Shown here piece by piece: positions 48,744 through 57,835 of a DNA stretch of 64,000 bases. The notes beneath the pieces are model-generated. The model did no database searches. It was not told the DNA's origin and worked only from the letters and a program-made list of their open reading frames with translations. The DNA is from Clostridium aminobutyricum. Lineage in GTDB: Bacteria; Bacillota; Clostridia; Peptostreptococcales; Anaerovoracaceae. The translations under genes and the position numbers were made by a program. The stretch covers positions 62,001-126,000 of the forward strand of contig NZ_JAFJZZ010000003.1 in NCBI RefSeq assembly GCF_017255415.1, in the 5' to 3' direction. Numbering within the stretch: the first letter of the stretch is position 1; the number at the start of each line of letters is the position of its first letter.

Positions 48744-49910
48744 ATGAACAGCTTTATTTATGATATTCCGACAAGAGTATATTTTGGTGAGAATCAACTT
48801 GGACATTTAGGCAAAGAATTATCGAAATACGGGAAACGTGTATTAATGGTATACGGGGGAGGCTCTATAAAAAGCATCGGATTGTACGATAAAGTCGTAG
48901 CTGAAATAAAGAATGCCGGACTAGAGCTATTCGAATGCTCCGGCATAGAACCAAATCCAAGAGTGACATCGGTCAATAGAGGGGCAACTATTTGTAAAAA
49001 GGAGAAGATTGACGTATTACTGGCCGTAGGTGGAGGTTCTACCATCGATGCAACAAAATTTATTGGTGCTGCAACCTATTATGAGGGTGATGCGTGGGAT
49101 ATCTTGACACGAAAAACTCGGATTACCAAGAGTCTCCCTATTGTTTCGATCTTGACCTTATCAGCCACAGGTTCTGAGATGGATGCAGCTGGCGTAATAA
49201 GCAATATGGAGACAAAGGATAAAATTGGGCTGATGCATCCTGCATTATTCCCGAGGGTATCCTTTCTTGATCCTACCAACACGTATACGGTAGATGCCTA
49301 TCAGACCGCATGCGGGGCAGCAGATATACTCAGTCACATCATGGAAGTTTATTTTAATAGGAATCAAGACTTATATATGTTGGATTGTGTCATGGAAGGG
49401 TTGATGAAAACCGTCATTAAATATACACCAATCGCCTTAACAGAGCCGGATAACTATGAGGCTCGTGCAAATCTAATGTGGGCTTCATCTTGGGCGATCA
49501 ATGGATTCATCAATGGTGGGAAACGGCAGGCCTGGAGCTGTCATCCAATGGAACATGAACTTTCGGCCATTTATGATATTACGCATGGTCTGGGGCTGGC
49601 TATTTTAACTCCGCGTTGGCTGGAATACACATTAGATGAAACAACGGTATCAAAATTTTATCAGTTCGGTGTAAATGTCTTTGACATTGATAAGAATGCA
49701 GAACCGATGGAGGTAGCTAAAAAGAGTATGGACCTGTTGTCTGATTTCTTGTTCAATACATTGGGTTTACAACGTACGTTTACAGAAATCGGAATAGATG
49801 ATTCCAATTTTAGTATCATGGCAGAGAAGGCTTGCGGAGGAAGTGTATTACCTGGATTTAAGCCTTTAAATCAGAAGGATATTGAAAATATTTTCAGCAT
49901 GTGCTTATAA
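48744..49910 (+). CDS. Iron-dependent alcohol dehydrogenase (butanol dehydrogenase type)
   Basis: 388 residues, group III Fe-ADH. NAD(P) site GGGSTIDATKFIG; metal-binding region GAADILSHIMEV (Asp and His), then HPMEHELSAIYDITHGLGLA (His and His). Most like BdhA/YqhD-type NADPH- or NADH-dependent butanol/aldehyde reductases. ATG 48744 follows AAAGGAGAG. It is monocistronic, ending at a strong terminator. Confidence 0.93.
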   Translation: MNSFIYDIPTRVYFGENQLGHLGKELSKYGKRVLMVYGGGSIKSIGLYDKVVAEIKNAGLELFECSGIEPNPRVTSVNRGATICKKEKIDVLLAVGGGSTIDATKFIGAATYYEGDAWDILTRKTRITKSLPIVSILTLSATGSEMDAAGVISNMETKDKIGLMHPALFPRVSFLDPTNTYTVDAYQTACGAADILSHIMEVYFNRNQDLYMLDCVMEGLMKTVIKYTPIALTEPDNYEARANLMWASSWAINGFINGGKRQAWSCHPMEHELSAIYDITHGLGLAILTPRWLEYTLDETTVSKFYQFGVNVFDIDKNAEPMEVAKKSMDLLSDFLFNTLGLQRTFTEIGIDDSNFSIMAEKACGGSVLPGFKPLNQKDIENIFSMCL

Positions 49911-49988
49911 GTCAGACGCCAGCAATCCTATTTAAGTATCACTATTAGGATTAACTGAGAATTTTTAATACCATTTGAAACACAATGG

Positions 49989-50051
49989 AAAGGAAGAGCG
50001 CTTCATAGATCTTCGGATGCTGTGGAGCGCTCTCCCTTTTGTGATGAATAA
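49989..50051. terminator. Bidirectional terminator
   Basis: AAAGGAAGAGCGCT (49989-50002) pairs with AGCGCTCTCCCTTT (50036-50049) with one mismatch. It separates the dehydrogenase gene and the convergent 2-hydroxyacid dehydrogenase gene. Confidence 0.75.
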
Positions 50052-50129
50052 CGAATCAGAAATTATGGATGAGCATTCTTAAACGATAATTCCGATGACT
50101 GATCATTTTCTCGGCAGGTGAGAGCAGAG

Positions 50130-51050
50130 TTATACATCAACACGATTAATCATTTCGCCATTCACAAAGCTTTGGATATTTTTATAAGCAATATCAAGAA
50201 GCAATTGTCTTGTCTCAAGCGGCATCCAAGCATGGTGCGGTGTAACAAAACAATTTGGAGCTCCAATCAGCGGATTGCTTTCCATTTTCTTCGGCGGTTC
50301 AGTTTTGATTACATCAATACCGGCAGCAGCGATCTTACCGGATTTTAGGGCTTCCAACAAGGCATCTTCATCGACTAAGCCTCCTCTGGCAGCATTCAAT
50401 AAAATAGCCCCATCTTTCATTCGTGAAATAAACGCTGCGTTAATCATATTTCTGTTTTCTGCGGTAACGGGACAATGTAAGGTAAGCACATCAGCTTTGA
50501 TAGCCGCTTCCGGATCCTTGCTGTAAGGAATCACTTTCATCCCAAGGGCTTCGGCGATTCGTCCTACTCTTTTTCCGATATTGCCGTAGCCGACAATACC
50601 TAGAGTTTTTCCGTCCAATAACGAAAGCGGGTTGATACAGAAGCAATCATCGGGACATTGATACCAAGCCCCGTTATGAACCGCTTCACTGTGAAGCGCG
50701 ACGTGATTCGTAATCTCGAGCAAGAGTGCAATGGTATGCTGGGATACGGCTTCTGTCGAATAAGAAGGGGTGTTGCATACGGCAATTCCCTGTGCACGTG
50801 CCGTCGGAATATCCACATTGTTATAGCCGGTTGCAAGAAGCGAGATCAATTTTAATGTTGGCAGTTGCTTTAAGGTCTCTGCCGTCAATTCAACTGCATT
50901 GATGATAACAACATCGGCATCTTTTGCGCGTTCTACGATTTCCTCCGAGGAGGTTCTGTCGTAGACTGTAAGTCCACCCATTTCTTTGATCTTATCCCAG
51001 GATAAGTCGCCGGGATTGGTTGTATATCCGTCTAATACTACAATTCTCAT
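50130..51050 (-). CDS. D-isomer-specific 2-hydroxyacid dehydrogenase (hydroxypyruvate reductase-like)
   Basis: 306 residues. Rossmann motif GIVGYGNIGKRVGRIAEALG, catalytic Arg in NAARGGLVDEDAL, Glu in KTEPP, His in TPHHAWMPLETR. The sequence is closest in style to glycerate dehydrogenases/hydroxypyruvate reductases, but substrate cannot be fixed. NAD(H)-dependent, cytoplasmic. RBS AAGGAG. Confidence 0.9.
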   Translation of the reverse strand: MRIVVLDGYTTNPGDLSWDKIKEMGGLTVYDRTSSEEIVERAKDADVVIINAVELTAETLKQLPTLKLISLLATGYNNVDIPTARAQGIAVCNTPSYSTEAVSQHTIALLLEITNHVALHSEAVHNGAWYQCPDDCFCINPLSLLDGKTLGIVGYGNIGKRVGRIAEALGMKVIPYSKDPEAAIKADVLTLHCPVTAENRNMINAAFISRMKDGAILLNAARGGLVDEDALLEALKSGKIAAAGIDVIKTEPPKKMESNPLIGAPNCFVTPHHAWMPLETRQLLLDIAYKNIQSFVNGEMINRVDV

Positions 51051-51391
51051 AAAATATTACTCCTTTTAGTCATCATTTTACATAGCTTACTTTCGAATCT
51101 GCCCGTAAAGTCAGCATAGAGCTGTATTCGATTAAGATATTAAGAGCAATTATTATGCCAAAATGGTATGAAGGAATATATTTTAATTACTTTCTGATAT
51201 GTCATTGGAATCATTCAATAGGAATAGAGAATAACTTATATTTTAAAGTCATCTTATGACTGCAAACACCGATAGTTTTAAATTTAAGAATTTGAAACCA
51301 TTAAAAAAATAATAAAATGTGCCAATTGTATTAAGTTTATAATAACTGCATGTGTTAGGCTAAATGGTAAAAGGTTAGTGGTTTTTTTATG
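51051..51391. other. Gene-free region between the dehydrogenase and fabF
   Basis: AT-rich, with no open frame, strong hairpin or repeat that I can support. It must contain the dehydrogenase promoter on the minus strand, but no clear consensus stands out. Confidence 0.5.
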
Positions 51392-52627
51392 CTATTCTAC
51401 AGCCTTCAATATAAGTGTTGCGTTGTGTCCGCCAAAGCCAAAGGAATTACTCATGGCATACATGATGTCAGCAGAAATTCCTTGGTTTGGAATATAGTAA
51501 AGATCACACTCCGGGTCGGGGGTAGTATAGTTTATGGTAGGCGGTAAGAATTTTTCTTTAACAGCATACGCTATAATAATTGCTTCAATAGCACCTGAAG
51601 CACCAAGCAGATGCCCTGTCATAGATTTTGTTGAGCTGACAGGCAATCGGTATGCATATTCACCAAACACAGACTTCACCGCTGCCGTTTCGCTTTTGTC
51701 ATTGACAACGGTTGATGTTCCATGTGCATTAATATAGCCGATGTCTTCGGCCTTGATACCGGCATTTTCGAGAGCAAGCCGCATGCACCGGGCAGCACCT
51801 TCTCCGTCTTCAGGGACACTGGTGATGTGATACGCATCATTGGTACAACCGTAACCGACTACCTCGGCAATAATGTTTGCGCCTCTTTTAATGGCATGCT
51901 CCATTTCTTCCAATACAAGAATTCCGGAGCCTTCTCCCATAACAAAGCCGTTTCTCTCTGCGTCAAAAGGTTTGCTTGCAGAAGCCGGGTCTTCATTTTT
52001 ACTCAATGTTTTATTCGCACAGAAACCAGCCAACGAAAGTTTAGTGATGGGCGCTTCCGCACCTCCTGCTATCATAATGTCGGCTTCATTTCGTTGAATC
52101 ATTTTATAAGCATCCCCTATGGCATTTGAAGCGGAGGCACAAGCCGTCACCACACATTCCGTAAAACCTTTTATGCCATATCTCATGGCGATTAAGCTGG
52201 AAGCGATATTTGAAATCATCATGGGAACAAAGAAAGCACTGATTCTTCCTGCTCCTTTTTCGGATAAAACGTGGTATTGATTTTCGATGGTTTCTATCCC
52301 ACCGACACCGGAACCGATTAGGATACCCGCTCTTTCCGTATTTATTGCTTGAAAATCCAGACCGGATTCTTCAATGGCTAACTGTGCCGCCGCAAGCGCA
52401 TATTGAGAGAACCGATCCATTCGTTTCACTTCTTTTTTATCGATGAATTCATTTGGATTGAAATTTTTGATTTCTCCTGCAACTTTCACCGGAAGATCGG
52501 AAACATCGACTCTTTCTATAAGGCTTATGCCGGATTTACCTTCCTTAACAGCTTGCCAGCATGTTAATGCGCCGTTCCCGAAAGGTGTTATTGCGCCCAT
52601 GCCGGTGATAACTACGCGTCTATTCAT
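51392..52627 (-). CDS. fabF: 3-oxoacyl-ACP synthase II
   Basis: 411 residues, full-length FabF. Catalytic Cys in VTACASASNAIGDAY, His in INAHGTSTVVND and His in STKSMTGHLLGASGA. It elongates acyl-ACP with malonyl-ACP in fatty acid synthesis. It stands alone here rather than in a fab cluster, so it may be a dedicated or secondary condensing enzyme. RBS GGAGG ahead of ATG 52627. Confidence 0.95.
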   Translation of the reverse strand: MNRRVVITGMGAITPFGNGALTCWQAVKEGKSGISLIERVDVSDLPVKVAGEIKNFNPNEFIDKKEVKRMDRFSQYALAAAQLAIEESGLDFQAINTERAGILIGSGVGGIETIENQYHVLSEKGAGRISAFFVPMMISNIASSLIAMRYGIKGFTECVVTACASASNAIGDAYKMIQRNEADIMIAGGAEAPITKLSLAGFCANKTLSKNEDPASASKPFDAERNGFVMGEGSGILVLEEMEHAIKRGANIIAEVVGYGCTNDAYHITSVPEDGEGAARCMRLALENAGIKAEDIGYINAHGTSTVVNDKSETAAVKSVFGEYAYRLPVSSTKSMTGHLLGASGAIEAIIIAYAVKEKFLPPTINYTTPDPECDLYYIPNQGISADIMYAMSNSFGFGGHNATLILKAVE

Positions 52628-52711
52628 AAGAATAACCTCCTTGTTTTCTACTAATACTGTTTACAAAATAAAGAATACTCCTTATAATCTATAGAAAATG
52701 AACCAAACTTG

Positions 52712-52760
52712 CTTTTTATCTGTTAGAAAATATCGTTTGATTTTCCTAACAGATAAAAAG
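52712..52760. promoter_or_regulatory. Large inverted repeat between fabF and the AraC gene
   Basis: CTTTTTATCTGTTAG (52712-52726) and its exact complement (52746-52760), extended by AAAAT/ATTTT with one bulged base. It lies in a divergent promoter region and lacks a T tract, so an operator is likelier than a terminator. Confidence 0.55.
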
Positions 52761-52800
52761 GGCAGTGCAGAGTGGCGAAGCCACATTTTTAGGTGATTTT

Positions 52801-53703
52801 ATGATAGATTCAAAAGAAATGATCGTGGCTTGTGTAAATTATATTGAAAAAAATATAGGGGATAAAATAAGCCTTGATGATATTTCCCGCGAGATAGGCA
52901 TTTCAAAGTATTATATGCACAGGATGTTTAAATCGCTGACAGGAGAGTCCATAATTGAATATGTACAAGCCCGTAAGCTGTCTTCCAGTATCCAGGAACT
53001 GGTGAATAGCAATATGAGAATGATTGATATTGCGATGGATTATGGGTTTGACCACGAGCAGTCGTATATCAGAGCGTTTAAAAAGCGCTTCGGCTATACG
53101 CCTTTTAAAGTCCGGTCTGAACAAGTATCCATTAACATAACCGAAAAGATCAATGCAAGTGATATTCTATCCGTGAATAACTCGATTACGTATCGGCCAT
53201 TTTATGTCTTTCGGCAGAAATTTTATCTTGCAGGAAGTAAACATAAAATAGTAAGCCGATCCGGAGACAATACGGCGAATTTTTACGGACGACAATTCTT
53301 TTATGATGATAAAAAGAGAATAGAGAAAACTATAGACGACAAGGTGTATTATGGATATACGGATTGGAGCGGGTACAAAGACGGATATATTTATTATGTA
53401 CCATCGGTGGAGGTACCGGACTTAAGTGCTTTGCCGGAAGGAATGACCGGAATAACGATTCCGGCGCATAAATATGTAGTATTTCGGTTTGTAGGGTTTT
53501 TCCGGCCGGATGATATAAAAGGCAGGCAGGTAGGACGTCTGCTGGTTCATTTATACCGAAATTGGATTATCGATTCCGGTTTTCAGTCCGCAGCTAAATT
53601 TAGGTTTGAATATATAAATACCAACTTATCAAACGATAATTACTGTGAATTGGATATATATCAACCCATCCGGGAGAAAGATCCAAGCCAAATGGGGAGA
53701 TAA
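52801..53703 (+). CDS. AraC-family regulator with GyrI-like effector domain
   Basis: 300 residues. Two-helix AraC DNA-binding domain at the N-terminus (ISLDDISREIGISKYYMHRMFKSLTGESI, then MRMIDIAMDYGFDHEQSYIRAFKKRFGYTPFKVR, about 15-105), followed by a GyrI/SoxS-type ligand domain (YYVPSVEVP, AHKYVVFRFVG, FRFEYINTN). The layout is that of Rob/BmrR-like multidrug sensors. ATG 52801 follows AGGTGA; the longer form from 52765 lacks an RBS. Confidence 0.9.
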   Translation: MIDSKEMIVACVNYIEKNIGDKISLDDISREIGISKYYMHRMFKSLTGESIIEYVQARKLSSSIQELVNSNMRMIDIAMDYGFDHEQSYIRAFKKRFGYTPFKVRSEQVSINITEKINASDILSVNNSITYRPFYVFRQKFYLAGSKHKIVSRSGDNTANFYGRQFFYDDKKRIEKTIDDKVYYGYTDWSGYKDGYIYYVPSVEVPDLSALPEGMTGITIPAHKYVVFRFVGFFRPDDIKGRQVGRLLVHLYRNWIIDSGFQSAAKFRFEYINTNLSNDNYCELDIYQPIREKDPSQMGR

Positions 53704-53807
53704 AGGATCAGGTATAAATTACGGCGCATAAGAGAAAGCTGGTAATAGGATGAATAAGACAATGCCCAATTTATTGATATATGAAAAATAAAGGAAGTGA
53801 TTTACTC

Positions 53808-54260
53808 TTGAATAGTGATAAATATTTAAAAAAATCAAAAGAAGAATTAGAAAAAAAATTAACGAAAATCCAGTATGAAGTAACTCAGAACAATAACACA
53901 GAACGACCTTTTCAAAATGAATATTTTGATGAGTTTAGAAAAGGGATTTACGTGGACATTACAACTGGGGAACCCCTTTTTTTATCAAGTGATAAATTTG
54001 AATCTGGTTGCGGATGGCCTAGCTTTTCGAAGCCAATCGATGAAAACACAATCAAAAAAATAATGGATCATAGTCATCACATGAGGCGGACGGAAGTAAG
54101 GAGTCATACGGGAGATGCTCATCTGGGTCATGTATTTGAGGATGGGCCGATTGAAAAGGGTGGCTTGAGGTATTGTATCAACAGTGCATCCTTGAAATTC
54201 ATACCGAAAGAAGAAATGGAAAAGGAAGGATACGGAGAATTTCTAGAACTTCTGGATTAA
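53808..54260 (+). CDS. msrB: Peptide-methionine (R)-S-oxide reductase
   Basis: 150 residues. MsrB motifs [32 protein letters not shown] and [11 protein letters not shown], the last containing the catalytic Cys. The two CxxC zinc pairs of many MsrB proteins are absent. It repairs oxidised methionine, fitting the sod and dps genes nearby. I prefer TTG 53808, seven bases after AAGGAAGTGA, over ATG 53781, which has no RBS. Confidence 0.93.
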   Translation: MNSDKYLKKSKEELEKKLTKIQYEVTQNNNTERPFQNEYFDEFRKGIYVDITTGEPLFLSSDKFESGCGWPSFSKPIDENTIKKIMDHSHHMRRTEVRSHTGDAHLGHVFEDGPIEKGGLRYCINSASLKFIPKEEMEKEGYGEFLELLD

Positions 54261-54326
54261 CGGAGATATACCTGTATCAATACTCAGAGTACCTAGAATG
54301 AGAAAGAATTTTGACTTATTTAAATG

Positions 54327-54365
54327 AAGAACCTTGAAATTTTAGCGATTTCAAGGTTCTTTTAA
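54327..54365. terminator. Bidirectional terminator between msrB and sod
   Basis: AAGAACCTTGAAAT (54327-54340) and its exact complement (54348-54361), followed by T residues. Confidence 0.9.
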
Positions 54366-54378
54366 TAGAAAATAAATT

Positions 54379-54999
54379 TTATCTTCGTCGCTGTTCATAA
54401 TTGTGAGCAACCTGATCCCAATTGACTACCTCGAAGAAAGCCTGTATATAATCCGCACGCAGATTTTTATATTTCAAGTAATAGGCATGCTCCCAAACAT
54501 CAAGGGCCAAAATCGGCTGCCAAATTCCTTCCGTCTCTAAGAGAGGGTTGTCCTGATTGGCGCTTGTCATGATCTGTAAGTTTCCTTCGCTGTTTGTCGC
54601 AAGCCAAGCCCAACCGGAGCCGAACTGACCTATAGCTGCCTTGCTGATTTGATTTTTAAAATCACCAAAAGAAGAAAACGTTTGGTTAATTTTCTCCGCT
54701 AATACACCGTTGGGCTCTCCGCCTGTGTTCGGTGCCAGATGACCGAAGTAGAGGTTATGGTTGTAAAAGCCTCCGCCGTTATTGCGTACCGCAGCCTTTG
54801 TCTCATCAGAGGCATTTTTTTTCCATTGCGACAAGATATCCTCAATGGATTGTCCGACAATATTGGCTTTTTCAGCCACATCGTTCAGATTTTTTGTATA
54901 TGTTGCATGGTGTTTTGTATAATGGGTTTCCATCGTTAGCGCATCAATGTGTGGTTCCAATGCATCAAACGAATAAGTCAATTTTACTTGTTCAAACAT
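54379..54999 (-). CDS. sod: Fe/Mn superoxide dismutase
   Basis: 206 residues. Metal ligands: His in METHYTKHHATY (first two), Asp and His in ALDVWEHAYYLKYKN; NNGGGFYNHNLYF and GSGWAWL are family signatures. Whether iron or manganese is used cannot be told. I start it at ATG 54999 (MFEQVKL), directly after AAGGAG, not at 55035. Confidence 0.95.
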   Translation of the reverse strand: MFEQVKLTYSFDALEPHIDALTMETHYTKHHATYTKNLNDVAEKANIVGQSIEDILSQWKKNASDETKAAVRNNGGGFYNHNLYFGHLAPNTGGEPNGVLAEKINQTFSSFGDFKNQISKAAIGQFGSGWAWLATNSEGNLQIMTSANQDNPLLETEGIWQPILALDVWEHAYYLKYKNLRADYIQAFFEVVNWDQVAHNYEQRRR

Positions 55000-55273
55000 A
55001 ATATTTCTCCTTCCTTTCAACGATAGAAGACGCATCCATTATTATTCTATGGAATTTGTTATCTTATGCTAACTTATTGTGTTGATTATACTAATTATTA
55101 TATACCAATGTCAATCTATTGTTTTTCGGACCTCCTTCTGCTTCGTATAGAATAAAGTAAAAAAACGGTACATTTTATAATTAGGGTTTGCAAAAATAGA
55201 AAAGAATGGTACAATTGAGTTAGCATATGATAACTATATGTAATATGAATGTTTTGAAAAGGAGATGAATGGT

Positions 55274-55711
55274 ATGAACTTAATCAACAAACTGAATATA
55301 TTTCTGGCAGACCAGCAAATTTTTTATGTAAAGCTGCATAATTTACACTGGTATTTAGCGGGGAGTTCTTTTTTCACCTTGCATGCCAAATTTGAAGAAT
55401 TATACAATCAAACTGCCACTGTGGCCGATGATGTTGCCGAAAGAATTCTTGCCCTGGGCGGGAAGCCAATCGGCAGTGTGAAAAAAGCGTTGGAAGTATC
55501 TGGTGTCCGTGAGCTGGATGACACAAAAATAGCGGGACAGGAAGCGGTAAATGTTTTACTGGCAGATGTTAAAGCCTTTAATGAAGCCAGCAAAGAAATT
55601 CGTGGACTGGCTGGGGAAGCAGGAGATGGAGTAACGGAAGACCAATTTAATGGTTATGTCGGTGCGTATGAAAAGCTGATATGGATGCTGGAAGCCTATT
55701 TAGAAAAATAA
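55274..55711 (+). CDS. dps: Dps/ferritin-like DNA-protection protein
   Basis: 145-residue four-helix Dps protein. Ferroxidase-type residues are in KLHNLHWYLAGSSFFTLHAKFEELYNQ (His, His, Asp/Glu) at the N-terminal half. It oxidises ferrous iron with peroxide and stores it. ATG 55274 is nine bases from AAGGAG; ATG 55265 is too close. It groups with sod and msrB as an oxidative-stress cluster. Confidence 0.92.
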   Translation: MNLINKLNIFLADQQIFYVKLHNLHWYLAGSSFFTLHAKFEELYNQTATVADDVAERILALGGKPIGSVKKALEVSGVRELDDTKIAGQEAVNVLLADVKAFNEASKEIRGLAGEAGDGVTEDQFNGYVGAYEKLIWMLEAYLEK

Positions 55712-55724
55712 TAGGCTAAAGATT

Positions 55725-55762
55725 ACGGGAGTGTTGAATCAATTTCAATACTCCCGTTTTTA
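55725..55762. terminator. Terminator between dps and glnK
   Basis: ACGGGAGT (55725-55732) with ACTCCCGT (55750-55757), extended by TTGAA/TTCAA, then TTTTTA. Confidence 0.8.
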
Positions 55763-55787
55763 GTGCTTCCTAATAAAGCGGGTACAA

Positions 55788-56132
55788 CTAATAGATTGCT
55801 TCAGGACCGGTTTGACCTGTGCTGATACGAACAGCATCGAGAATCTCATATACAAATATTTTGCCGTCTCCGATATTTCCGGTATAAGCAGTTTTGGTAA
55901 TGGCCTCTACCGTTTTATCGGCCCAATCTTTGCTGGATACGACGATTTCAAATTTTATTTTCGGGAGCATATTGATATCGACTTTTGTTCCCCTGACTAT
56001 GCTTTCATAGCCTTTCTGCATTCCGCAACCCATGACTTGGGAAACGGTAATACCGTGAACTCCTATTTCATTGAGCACACTTTTAATCTCTTCATATTTT
56101 TCTTCTCTGACAATGGATTCGATTTTAAACAT
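55788..56132 (-). CDS. glnK: PII nitrogen regulatory protein, no uridylylation tyrosine
   Basis: 114 residues, trimeric PII fold. T-loop GCGMQKGYESIVRGTKVDI aligns without gaps with E. coli GlnB; residue 51 is Val where E. coli has the uridylylated Tyr, and residue 46 is also Val. Signature II GDGKIFVYEI is intact. It presumably senses ATP/ADP and 2-oxoglutarate without covalent modification and plugs AmtB, encoded just upstream in the same operon (37-base gap). Confidence 0.93.
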   Translation of the reverse strand: MFKIESIVREEKYEEIKSVLNEIGVHGITVSQVMGCGMQKGYESIVRGTKVDINMLPKIKFEIVVSSKDWADKTVEAITKTAYTGNIGDGKIFVYEILDAVRISTGQTGPEAIY

Positions 56133-56169
56133 GTGGTAACACTCCTTTCGTTAAGTGAATGAGGGTATA

Positions 56170-57414
56170 TTAGTCTAACCCGTTAAAAGCCGGATAGGCA
56201 TTTTCTCCGTGAAGAGTAATATCAAGTCCGATTTTTTCATCGGATTCGGATACTCTAAGCGGAGTAAATATTCTTACGATGGCAGCGCAGATTATGGTGC
56301 CGATGATGGCAACGGCAATCGTGATGAGGATACTTAAAATCTGTGCAACGAACAAGTGGTAATTTCCGTAGATTAAACCATCCCATTTTGCGGAGCTGTT
56401 GATAGAGGTATTGGTAAAAATGCCTGTAGCGATACCACCCCACATACCGCCGATTCCGTGACATCCAAAAGCGTCGAGCGCATCATCGTATCCGAATCTT
56501 TTCTTTATGACAGACATTGCAAAGTAACAAATCGGGCTGACCAAAGTGCCAATAATCATGGAAGCCCAAATTGGAACGAACCCGGCTGCCGGTGTGATGG
56601 CAACAAGCCCGAGAACAGCACCGGTTGCAGCACCTACCACCGTTGGCTTACCCTGTTTAATCACGTCAATCAGCATCCATGAAAGCATTGCCAATGCCGT
56701 TGAGGTGTTGGTTGCCATGAAAGCGTGTACGGCAAGACCGTTTGCACCGAGAGCACTGCCTGCATTGAAGCCGAACCAACCAAACCAAAGGATAGACGCT
56801 CCTAAAATGATAAATGGTACATTATGAGTACGATAGGATGCGATACTGTATCCTTTTCTTTTTCCGAGGATGATAGATAATACCAAACCGCTGACTCCTG
56901 AACTGATATGTACGACGTTTCCGCCTGCAAAATCAACAGAACCCAATACAGATCCTAAAAATCCGCCTTCGCCCCAGACCATATGAGCCAGTGGGTAATA
57001 TACAAGTAATGACCATAAAACGATAAACCCGAATAATGCCTTAAAACTCATGCGTTCTGCAACCGATCCTGTAATCAGTGCAGGCGTGATAATGGCGAAC
57101 ATCATTTGAAACGTTGCAAAGGCAAGATTAGGGATGGTGCTGGAATAAGGCCCTGCTACATCGATGGCTACTCCGTGTAAGCCGACCCATTTCAATGTGC
57201 CGATAACGCCCCCCGTATTTCCCCCAAAGCTGAGTGAATAGCCTACGATTACCCATAATGCTGAGGCTAGCCCCATGATAAAAAATGATGACATCATCGT
57301 ATTTAACACATTTTTTCTCCGTACCATACCTCCATAGAAAAAAGCGAGTCCCGGTGTCATAAAGAGCACCAATGCTGATGCGATTAGTATAAAAGCCATA
57401 TCTCCAGTGTTCAT
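56170..57414 (-). CDS. amtB: Ammonium transporter
   Basis: 414 residues, 11 membrane helices. Signature DFAGGNVVHISSGVSGLV with the first pore His, and FGCHGIGGMWGGI with the second. The cytoplasmic C-tail is short (SDEKIGLDITLHGENAYP), the part contacted by PII. It is co-transcribed with glnK behind a leader that contains an intrinsic terminator, suggesting nitrogen-responsive antitermination. RBS AGGAGG. Confidence 0.95.
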   Translation of the reverse strand: MNTGDMAFILIASALVLFMTPGLAFFYGGMVRRKNVLNTMMSSFFIMGLASALWVIVGYSLSFGGNTGGVIGTLKWVGLHGVAIDVAGPYSSTIPNLAFATFQMMFAIITPALITGSVAERMSFKALFGFIVLWSLLVYYPLAHMVWGEGGFLGSVLGSVDFAGGNVVHISSGVSGLVLSIILGKRKGYSIASYRTHNVPFIILGASILWFGWFGFNAGSALGANGLAVHAFMATNTSTALAMLSWMLIDVIKQGKPTVVGAATGAVLGLVAITPAAGFVPIWASMIIGTLVSPICYFAMSVIKKRFGYDDALDAFGCHGIGGMWGGIATGIFTNTSINSSAKWDGLIYGNYHLFVAQILSILITIAVAIIGTIICAAIVRIFTPLRVSESDEKIGLDITLHGENAYPAFNGLD

Positions 57415-57472
57415 AAAATCTCCTCCTATCTGTTTTATAAGTTTTGTATAGCTTTATTTATAAAAAACAAAA

Positions 57473-57504
57473 GACGTCTGAACATGTATATACATACTCA
57501 GACG
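57473..57504 (-). terminator. Terminator within the amtB leader
   Basis: Minus strand CGTCTGA (57504-57498) pairs with TCAGACG (57481-57475), with the AT-rich ATGTATATACAT palindrome in the loop region, then TCTTTTGTTTTTTA. It is between promoter and gene. Confidence 0.75.
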
Positions 57505-57588
57505 CCATTGTCTAATATCTTATGAAGTTTATTTTTACTTAGAAATAAAGGAATAACGATGGTTAATTTAAGAAAAATAATTTGTTTG

Positions 57589-57642
57589 AAGCTCCGTTGC
57601 TTTATAGTGTTTAATCTTAGCGGGCAAATAATCATTTGTCAA
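57589..57642 (-). promoter_or_regulatory. amtB promoter and first leader hairpin
   Basis: Minus strand TTGACA (57642-57637), 17 bases, TAAGAT (57619-57614). A few bases into the RNA is AAGC-AACGGA-GCTT (57602-57589), a short stem with a hexaloop having A1 and G4, the loop form bound by ANTAR antiterminators. Confidence 0.6.
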
Positions 57643-57688
57643 TAACATTTTTTAATTTTCGGTTAATTGTTTTTTTGAACAAAAAGTA

Positions 57689-57717
57689 TTGACAATAATC
57701 TATTGAATTTGTAAAAT
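57689..57717 (+). promoter_or_regulatory. gltB promoter
   Basis: TTGACA (57689-57694), 17 bases, TAAAAT (57712-57717). It is divergent from and within 50 bases of the amtB promoter. Confidence 0.8.
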
Positions 57718-57835
57718 ACAAACATGTTTTAAAACTTATCTGAAAAATTAAAAAATATCAAGGCTAAATACGGTAGCGTAAGAATTATTTTTGAAGAATA
57801 GCACTTTGAGAAAAGCGTAAAGGAGGTCGATAAAA

